Part shown: positions 57,738 through 64,000 of the stretch, one piece after another
How the letters are laid out: every line of letters begins with the position of its first letter
Position numbering within the stretch: the stretch's first letter is position 1
Assembly: GCF_041080865.1 (NCBI RefSeq)
Contig: NZ_CP160906.1
Span: 3,247,629 to 3,311,628, forward strand
Direction: 5' to 3'
Length of the DNA stretch: 64,000 nt
From: Psychromonas sp. MME1
GTDB lineage: Bacteria > Pseudomonadota > Gammaproteobacteria > Enterobacterales > Psychromonadaceae
Translations under genes and position numbers: made by a program
The notes under the pieces: model-generated
The model's input: only the letters and a program-made list of their open reading frames with translations
Database searches by the model: none
Told to the model about the DNA's origin: nothing

Positions 57738-60700
57738 TGTGGCTCTCTGATACAGCGGTAAAACGACCCGTTGTCGCGATTGTATTGAGTTTATTGCTCT
57801 GTGTCTTTGGTGGTGTCTCTTTTTCAAAACTCGCAGTGCGTGAAATGCCCGATGTAGAAAGCCCCGTGGTGACCATTAATACCCGTTACGATGGTGCTGC
57901 TGCCTCGATCATGGAAAGTCAAATAACCTCGGTGATTGAAGAGCAAATCACCAGTATTAGTGGTATTGATGATATCACTTCGGTGTCGCGTAATGGCATG
58001 TCTCGTATTACCGTTACCTTTGAACTCGGTTGGGATTTAACGGAAGGTGTCAGTGATATACGTGACGCGGTCTCAAAATCGATACGCCGTTTACCCGATC
58101 AAGTGGATGCGCCCATTGTCTCTAAAAATAATGGCGCGGGTGAGCCTTCTATCTACATAAATCTTAATTCAACGGTGATGGATCGAACACAGTTAACAGA
58201 TTATGCGGAGCGTGTCCTAGAAGATAGATTTAGCCTCATTTCTGGTGTCAGCTCGGTATCATTGTCCGGTGGCTTGTATCAGGTAATGTACGTGAAATTG
58301 TTCCCTGATTTGATGGCGGGGCGTGGGGTGACGACCAAAGATATTCTCGATGCACTGAAAAGCGAAAATATTGAAAATCCCGCGGGTGAAGTGCGTAACG
58401 ATACGACTGTTATGTCAGTGCGAGCGGCACGTTTATATGAAACCCCTCAGGACTTTGATTATCTGGTGGTACGCACCGCTAATGATGGCACACCAATCTA
58501 TTTAAAAGATGTTGCTAAGGTGTCCGTTGGTGCTGAGAATGAAAATTCCTCCTTTAAAAGTAATGGTGAAATTAATCTTAGCTTAGGTATTATTCCGCAA
58601 ACCGATGCAAACCCTTTGCAGGTGGCGCAAGCGGTGCAGCAAGAAGTGGACAATATCCAACAGTTCTTACCGGAAAATACCACGCTCAAAGTTGATTACG
58701 ATGCGACTGTATTTGTCAAACAATCGATAAGTGAAGTTTATCAGACCCTGTTTATTACTGGCGGTTTGGTGATTCTGGTTTTGTATATTTTTATCGGGCA
58801 AGCGCGTGCTACGTTGATCCCCGCTATCACCGTTCCTGTCTCTTTGATCTCCTCTTTTATTGTTGCTTACTCCTTGGGCTTTTCCATTAACTTAATCACC
58901 TTAATGGCACTCATTTTAGCCATCGGTTTGGTCGTGGATGATGCCATTGTGGTGGTCGAAAACATATTTCACCATATTGACCGAGGTGAAAAACCGCTAT
59001 TAGCGGCGTACAAAGGGACGCGTGAAGTGGGGTTTGCGGTTATTGCCACCACGCTTGTGTTGGTGATGGTCTTTTTACCTATCTCTTTTATGGATGGCAT
59101 GGTTGGTCTATTGTTCACTGAGTTTTCGGTATTACTGTCGGTGTCAGTTATCTTCTCTTCACTTATTGCGTTAACTTTAACGCCCGTATTGAGCAGTAAA
59201 ATTCTTTCCGCTAAACGCAAACCGAATGCTTTTAACCGTTTTACAGATGAACTTTTCCAGCGCTTAGAAGGTTTTTATCGAGATATCGTGAAGCAGGCAA
59301 TCCGTTTCCGTTATGCTGCTCCTTTTGTGATTATCGCCTGTATTACAGGCTGTCTGTTTCTCTTTAAGGCGATACCGAGTCAATTAGCACCACAGGAAGA
59401 TCGCGGTGTTATTTTTGCTTTTGTTAAAGGCGCGGAAGGAACCAGTTATAACCGTATGACGGCCAATATGGATATTGTCGAGGCGCGTTTGCTACCTCTA
59501 TTAGGGGAGGGGTTGATCAAGTCAATCAGCACCCAAGCGCCCGCCTTTGGAGGAAACGCGGGCGATCAAACTGGTTTTGTGATCATGGTGTTGGAGGATT
59601 GGGCTGCACGAGATAAGAGTGCCCAGCAAGCCCTTGGCGTGGTACAAAAGGCGCTTGCCGATATTCCTGATGTGAAAGTCAGACCGCTTCTGCCCGGATT
59701 CCGAGGTGGCTCCAATAATCCAGTGGAATTTGTCTTAGCTGGTTCTGATTATAGTGAACTGAATGAATGGGCTGAATTACTCAAGGATAAAGCAGAACAA
59801 GCTGGTTACTTAAGCGATGGGCAACTCAATTATTCAGAGAAAACACCTGAATTGGTGGTGTCTATTGATAAAGAACGCGCGGCAGAATTGGGCATTAGTG
59901 TCAGTGATATATCCAGTACCCTTGAAGTGATGCTAGGTGGACGATCTGAAACAACCTATGTTGAGCGCGGTCAAGAGTACGATGTCTATCTACGTGGAGA
60001 TGAAAATAGTTTTAATAATGTTACCGATTTAAGCCAAATTTATATGCGCAGTCGCAGTGGGCAATTGATCACCCTCGATACCGTGACAAACATAGAAGAA
60101 CAAGCAGGTGCCAATAGACTCTCTCATACTAGTAAACAAAAATCGATCACTATCGAGGGGAATATGGGGGGCAGTTACTCTCTGGGGCAGGTATTAGATT
60201 ATTTAGATGCGCAATCCGCATCATTGTTACCGGGGGATATATCTATCTATTATTCCGGTGAATCGAAGGATTTTAAGGAAAATCAAAGTAGCGTCTTAAT
60301 TGTCTTTGCTTTAGCTTTGTTGGTCGCCTACTTAGTGTTGGCGGCACAATTTGAAAGTTTTATTAATCCGCTAGTTGTTATGTTAACCGTACCAATGGGC
60401 GTCGTAGGCGGGTTTATTGGCTTGAATTTGATGCAGCTGGGACTCAATATATATAGCCAAATCGGCATGCTAATGCTGATCGGCATGGTTACTAAAAATG
60501 GTATCTTAATTGTCGAGTTTGCCAATCAATTGCGTGATAAAGGGGTGAGTTTAGATAAGGCGATTATTGATTCTTCTGCGCGTCGTTTAAAACCGATCTT
60601 AATGACTGCATTTACTACTTTAGCAGGCGCTATACCGCTTATTTTATCAACGGGAGCAGGTTATGAAAGTCGAATTGCCGTGGGAACTGTGGTCTTTTTT

Positions 60701-60856
60701 GGTATGTCCTTTGCTACCTTCATCACCCTCTTGGTCATTCCTGCAATGTATCGCCTCATTTCTGGCAACACCCATTCTCCGGGTTATGTACAGCAATTAT
60801 TAGAAGCAGAACTTGCTGAAAATCAAATAGATAAACAGGCGAGAAATATCGATTAA
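57737..60856 (+). CDS. RND-family multidrug efflux transporter
   Basis: 1039-residue inner-membrane pump of the HAE-1 (AcrB-like) family. Twelve helices; the proton-relay aspartate pair is in AIGLVVDDAIVVVENI (about 400-415). The porter segments with repeated N-terminal and central domains are complete. It starts on the stop codon of the adaptor gene. Substrate unknown. It is distinct from CusA in family and sequence. Confidence 0.93.
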   Translation: MWLSDTAVKRPVVAIVLSLLLCVFGGVSFSKLAVREMPDVESPVVTINTRYDGAAASIMESQITSVIEEQITSISGIDDITSVSRNGMSRITVTFELGWDLTEGVSDIRDAVSKSIRRLPDQVDAPIVSKNNGAGEPSIYINLNSTVMDRTQLTDYAERVLEDRFSLISGVSSVSLSGGLYQVMYVKLFPDLMAGRGVTTKDILDALKSENIENPAGEVRNDTTVMSVRAARLYETPQDFDYLVVRTANDGTPIYLKDVAKVSVGAENENSSFKSNGEINLSLGIIPQTDANPLQVAQAVQQEVDNIQQFLPENTTLKVDYDATVFVKQSISEVYQTLFITGGLVILVLYIFIGQARATLIPAITVPVSLISSFIVAYSLGFSINLITLMALILAIGLVVDDAIVVVENIFHHIDRGEKPLLAAYKGTREVGFAVIATTLVLVMVFLPISFMDGMVGLLFTEFSVLLSVSVIFSSLIALTLTPVLSSKILSAKRKPNAFNRFTDELFQRLEGFYRDIVKQAIRFRYAAPFVIIACITGCLFLFKAIPSQLAPQEDRGVIFAFVKGAEGTSYNRMTANMDIVEARLLPLLGEGLIKSISTQAPAFGGNAGDQTGFVIMVLEDWAARDKSAQQALGVVQKALADIPDVKVRPLLPGFRGGSNNPVEFVLAGSDYSELNEWAELLKDKAEQAGYLSDGQLNYSEKTPELVVSIDKERAAELGISVSDISSTLEVMLGGRSETTYVERGQEYDVYLRGDENSFNNVTDLSQIYMRSRSGQLITLDTVTNIEEQAGANRLSHTSKQKSITIEGNMGGSYSLGQVLDYLDAQSASLLPGDISIYYSGESKDFKENQSSVLIVFALALLVAYLVLAAQFESFINPLVVMLTVPMGVVGGFIGLNLMQLGLNIYSQIGMLMLIGMVTKNGILIVEFANQLRDKGVSLDKAIIDSSARRLKPILMTAFTTLAGAIPLILSTGAGYESRIAVGTVVFFGMSFATFITLLVIPAMYRLISGNTHSPGYVQQLLEAELAENQIDKQARNID

Positions 60857-60871
60857 TAATGATGGATTGTG

Positions 60872-60907
60872 ACACTAAGCCCGTTAATCATTAACGGATT
60901 TAGTGTT
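60872..60907. terminator. hairpin between convergent genes
   Basis: ACACTAA..CCGTTAA and TTAACGG..TTAGTGT pair into a long stem with a small loop and one mismatch. It has no long T run but sits exactly between the convergent RND and diguanylate cyclase genes, so it may end both. Confidence 0.6.
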
Positions 60908-60911
60908 GCTG

Positions 60912-61805
60912 TTACATGACGCGGTTTCTACCTGCTTTTTTAGCAAGGTACAGGTTTTCGTCAGCCATTTTAATTAAAGTGGCTGCATCCCCGTTTTGCT
61001 CACCTATGGTGGTGGCAACTCCAATACTAATGCTGAGGCAATTTGAGACCTGAGAGCCTTGGTGTGGAAGTGCTAAATTTTCGATACCAAGGCGCAGCTT
61101 TTCCGCTATCTGCATGGCAGCCTCAGGTGTTGAATCGGGTAAAATAACGGTAAACTCTTCACCACCATAGCGGCAAACAATATCGGTTCTCCGTGCGATT
61201 AAACTTGATAGCGTTTGTGCAACGCTCAGCAAACATTGGTCACCGGCTGCATGGCCATAGGTGTCGTTATATTGTTTAAAATAGTCAATATCGATCATTA
61301 ATAATGATAATTGCGAGTGATAACGTTGTGAAAGCAACCATTCTCTTGCTAAAAACTCATCAAACTTACGACGATTAGCAATACCCGTAAGCGCATCTTC
61401 ATTTACTAGCTGCTGCAATAATTTACTCTGTTCTATCAGTTTTAAATGGTTTTTTATGCGCAGTTTAATCAAAGGTAAACGAAAGGGTTTGGAAAAAAAG
61501 TCGACGGCGCCAAGCTCTAACCCTCTAATCTCATTATCCATTTCATCTAACGCAGAGATAAAAATAACCGGTATTTTAGCGAATAGGGGAGACTCTTTTA
61601 GAGATTCACAAATTTCATAACCACAGACGTCGGGCATCACGATATCTAGTAGTATTAAATCTGGAATGGTGTTTTTCAGCCGCTGTAGCACCTCTTTAGA
61701 GTTACGAGCGACAATAATATGATAATCAGCGGATAAACACTGCGCTAGTACATCAATATAAAGCGGCTCATCATCAACGATAAGAATGGTGCTTTTGCTG
61801 GTCAT
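60912..61805 (-). CDS. response regulator with GGDEF domain (diguanylate cyclase)
   Basis: 297 residues. The N-terminal receiver domain has the acidic pocket DDE (11-13) and phosphorylated Asp54 (LLDIVMPD). The GGDEF domain follows, with active site GGEEF (214-218) and an inhibitory I-site RxxD (RRTD, 205-208) placed five residues before it. It should make cyclic di-GMP on phosphorylation. It follows the hybrid histidine kinase gene by 12 bp on the same strand, a likely cognate pair. Confidence 0.94.
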   Translation of the reverse strand: MTSKSTILIVDDEPLYIDVLAQCLSADYHIIVARNSKEVLQRLKNTIPDLILLDIVMPDVCGYEICESLKESPLFAKIPVIFISALDEMDNEIRGLELGAVDFFSKPFRLPLIKLRIKNHLKLIEQSKLLQQLVNEDALTGIANRRKFDEFLAREWLLSQRYHSQLSLLMIDIDYFKQYNDTYGHAAGDQCLLSVAQTLSSLIARRTDIVCRYGGEEFTVILPDSTPEAAMQIAEKLRLGIENLALPHQGSQVSNCLSISIGVATTIGEQNGDAATLIKMADENLYLAKKAGRNRVM

Positions 61806-61817
61806 TTTCTTTTGTTC

Positions 61818-64000
61818 CTAGCTAATATCTATTGCAGATGCCTTGAGCATCTCTAGCAGTTTGCTATGTGCGGCCTCAAATTCAAAGTTATCGAGCAAGA
61901 TTGTTAAGGGTGTCATATCGATATTACTATCATCATCATTGAGCAGGCATTGTAGCTCAGATAGATGCTGCTTCGCCTCAAATGCCCCATCACGGAGCGA
62001 TTTTTCAAGGAGCTTAAAAGTATGAGTTACTTTTTCTCTGTTAGGAATTTTGTTACCTGCAAGGTTATCACATGACTTACTGTGAACTGTAATATTATCA
62101 AGTAATTCCTGGAGGGTATCTTTAACTAGTTTAAAGCTCATGGCTAGTTTGTCAATTGCGACTTTAGATGAAGATGCACTCTGTCCCGCGAGGTTTTCTA
62201 GGTTTTTAGCGTCTTGGTAAAGTGTCTCGGCAGCAATGGTTGCCGCTACTCCTTTTAATGTATGCGCTATTCTTTTGATCTCTTGGAATTTATGTTCAGC
62301 GAAGGCATCGTTAATCGCCACTATGTCATCGCCATGGTTGTCGTAAAATTGCAGCAATAATTTTTTTAAAAAAAGTGCATCACCACCGACATTTTTTATG
62401 GCTGAGGCAATATTAATTGGCGAGTCTGTGCTTAATAGTTGAGCTGGAAATAGCGATTGCGTTGCTGGCACCTGTTTATTTAAAGGGAGTGGAAATTGGT
62501 CTGATTTTAATTTTGCGACGGAGGCTAATATGGCGGTAAACAATGTCTCTGGATCGAAAGGCTTAGCAATAAATAGATTGAATCCTACATCTAAAATCTC
62601 TTTCTGTACATTACATGCGGTTATCGCAGATAACGCGATAATGGGTAATTGCTGTTGATCATACTGCTTGCGTATTTGTGTACAGGTTTGGTAACCATTC
62701 ATGCCCGGCATGTGAATATCCATCAGTATGACATCAAATTCGCCATCGCTTTGCTTGACTAGCTCTAATGCTTTTAAGCCATTATTTGCCACATAGACAG
62801 CCGCCCCTTCTTTTTCTAACAACTTGGTCGCTACTTCTTGATTGATAGGATTATCTTCGACCACTAAAATATTAATACCCTGTAACTTATTGCTGTGTTC
62901 TCTGTTTTTCTCTAGTAGTGGTGGCATGCCATTACTGAGGTTTTCCAGTTGTATTAAAAGGTTTTTTATGGTTATAGGTTTTTTTAATATGGCATCGATA
63001 GCATTTTCAAGCCCATGATTATCGGCCAGTTGCGAAGTCATTAAGATAACAAAGGGGGGATTTTCTCCTGCAAGTTCTTGGTTTACTTTAATTAGCTCGA
63101 GTATAGACGCTTTGCCCATTTTTTGATCCACCAATATGAAACCATAGCGATGGTGTGGGGCATTAAAGCTATCAGATAATTTTGCGATACCATCCTGTAT
63201 TGATTGCGCAGTGTCGCTTGAAAACTGTAACCGTGTTGCGATATCAGTCATTTCCCGTCGAACGGTTTCATTACCATCAATAATGAGTAAGTGGCAATTT
63301 TTTATTGCCCCGTCATACAGGGAACCTGTAAGTGGCGCCGATGATAGAGAATCAGTAGGCAAGGCGAGCGGCAGGTCAAAAGAGAAGGTGCTACCTGTAT
63401 TAAATTCACTATCAACCCGTAAATTTCCCCCCATTAAGGTGATCAGGTTCTGGCTAATAGTGAGCCCCAATCCTGTTCCACCAAAACGTCTGGTTGTCGA
63501 TGAGTCGGCCTGCGCAAAAGGGCGAAAGAGCCGTTTAAGTTGCTCATCGGTTATTCCAATACCGGTATCCTGTACGGAAAACTGAATACGCAGCGGTTGC
63601 TCTTTTCTCTTTAGCTGTTTAAGGGAAAGAATAACATGGCCCGAATTGGTAAATTTTATGGCATTATTCAGTAAATTTAATAACGCTTGGTGGATACGAA
63701 ATCTATCACCGTAGAGTTGGTCGGGAACATCATGTTGCCCAACAATGATAATTTCAATATTTTTTTCATTGGCATTGACAATAACGAGGTTGATTAAATT
63801 GTTAAGAAGCGTATCGAGGCTGAAAATTTGTTTATCAATGATCAGCTGCTGCGCCTCTATTTTTGAATATTCAAGAATATCGTTAACAATATGTAACAAT
63901 GTTTGAGAAGCGTTATTAACTTTACTCAGGTAATTGTGAGTCTCGGTGTCTACTTTACCCTGCAACGCGAGGTGATTTAAGCCAATAATAGCGTTTATTG
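61818..64000 (-). CDS. hybrid sensor histidine kinase, partial at the window end
   Basis: The frame is open to the last base of the window; the start and the sensory part lie beyond it. The visible 727 codons begin inside the HisKA dimerisation helix (INAIIGLNHLAL), just after the phosphorylated His, which must lie just outside. Next come a HATPase domain (LNLLNNAIKFT, DTGIGI, GGTGLGLTIS), a degenerate receiver (DQKMG), a canonical receiver (LMDIHMPGMNG) and an HPt domain (IAHTLKGVAATI). It probably phosphorylates the diguanylate cyclase downstream. Confidence 0.93.
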   Translation of the reverse strand, partial: INAIIGLNHLALQGKVDTETHNYLSKVNNASQTLLHIVNDILEYSKIEAQQLIIDKQIFSLDTLLNNLINLVIVNANEKNIEIIIVGQHDVPDQLYGDRFRIHQALLNLLNNAIKFTNSGHVILSLKQLKRKEQPLRIQFSVQDTGIGITDEQLKRLFRPFAQADSSTTRRFGGTGLGLTISQNLITLMGGNLRVDSEFNTGSTFSFDLPLALPTDSLSSAPLTGSLYDGAIKNCHLLIIDGNETVRREMTDIATRLQFSSDTAQSIQDGIAKLSDSFNAPHHRYGFILVDQKMGKASILELIKVNQELAGENPPFVILMTSQLADNHGLENAIDAILKKPITIKNLLIQLENLSNGMPPLLEKNREHSNKLQGINILVVEDNPINQEVATKLLEKEGAAVYVANNGLKALELVKQSDGEFDVILMDIHMPGMNGYQTCTQIRKQYDQQQLPIIALSAITACNVQKEILDVGFNLFIAKPFDPETLFTAILASVAKLKSDQFPLPLNKQVPATQSLFPAQLLSTDSPINIASAIKNVGGDALFLKKLLLQFYDNHGDDIVAINDAFAEHKFQEIKRIAHTLKGVAATIAAETLYQDAKNLENLAGQSASSSKVAIDKLAMSFKLVKDTLQELLDNITVHSKSCDNLAGNKIPNREKVTHTFKLLEKSLRDGAFEAKQHLSELQCLLNDDDSNIDMTPLTILLDNFEFEAAHSKLLEMLKASAIDIS

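Overview
The window looks like a chromosomal segment of a marine, probably cold-adapted gammaproteobacterium. The DNA is AT-rich, most genes have close relatives in the Vibrio/Shewanella/Psychromonas group, and the gene sets (gspC-N, lexA-dinF, cra/fruBKA, pckA-hslO-hslR, copA/cueR with a Cus pump) fit that group. Psychromonas is my best guess. It is an inference from gene content and order, not a database result.

Layout. Bases 1-1600 hold the 3' end of a 23S rRNA gene, a complete 5S rRNA gene with its terminator, and a scrambled second 5S-like segment split by a 45-bp palindrome. Next come minus-strand housekeeping genes: a purine-type phosphoribosyltransferase, D-lactate dehydrogenase (ldhA), PEP carboxykinase (pckA), Hsp33 (hslO) and Hsp15 (hslR). 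From 7263 to 18627 lies a full type II secretion operon, gspC to gspN, in which gspC and gspD carry apparent frameshifts. After a MITE-like repeat come lexA with an SOS box, a SCO copper-chaperone gene, the MATE transporter dinF, a GNAT acetyltransferase on the other strand, and metA behind a MetJ operator. A gene-free stretch of about 1.1 kb leads to metH (B12-dependent methionine synthase). Then follow a SWIM/SNF2 helicase with one frameshift, an unrecognised gene, ycbX and mgsA.

After glgC, a DMT transporter, a solute-binding-like protein, a LysR regulator, an aldo/keto reductase and a kinase-fold protein comes the fructose regulon: fruBKA, divergent from cra/fruR, with two Cra boxes between them. 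The most coherent accessory unit is a copper-defence island (46086-56337). It consists of copA-cueR on the minus strand and, divergently, a Cys/Met-rich secreted protein, cusC, cusB, cusA and a cytochrome-b562-like protein with a Met/His/Lys/Asp-rich insert. Both arms have promoters with the 19-bp spacer typical of CueR control. A second RND pump pair, a REC-GGDEF diguanylate cyclase and a hybrid histidine kinase (cut by the window end) complete the window.

Two interspersed repeat families occur. One is a 165-250 bp element with ATACCAATT-type terminal inverted repeats (three copies, one inverted and longer). The other is a shorter element bounded by TATACCCAT / ATGGGTATA. Four apparent frameshifts (gspC, gspD twice, SNF2 gene) all sit in A, C or G runs. 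That points to base-calling errors in the assembly rather than four decayed genes, though this needs checking.
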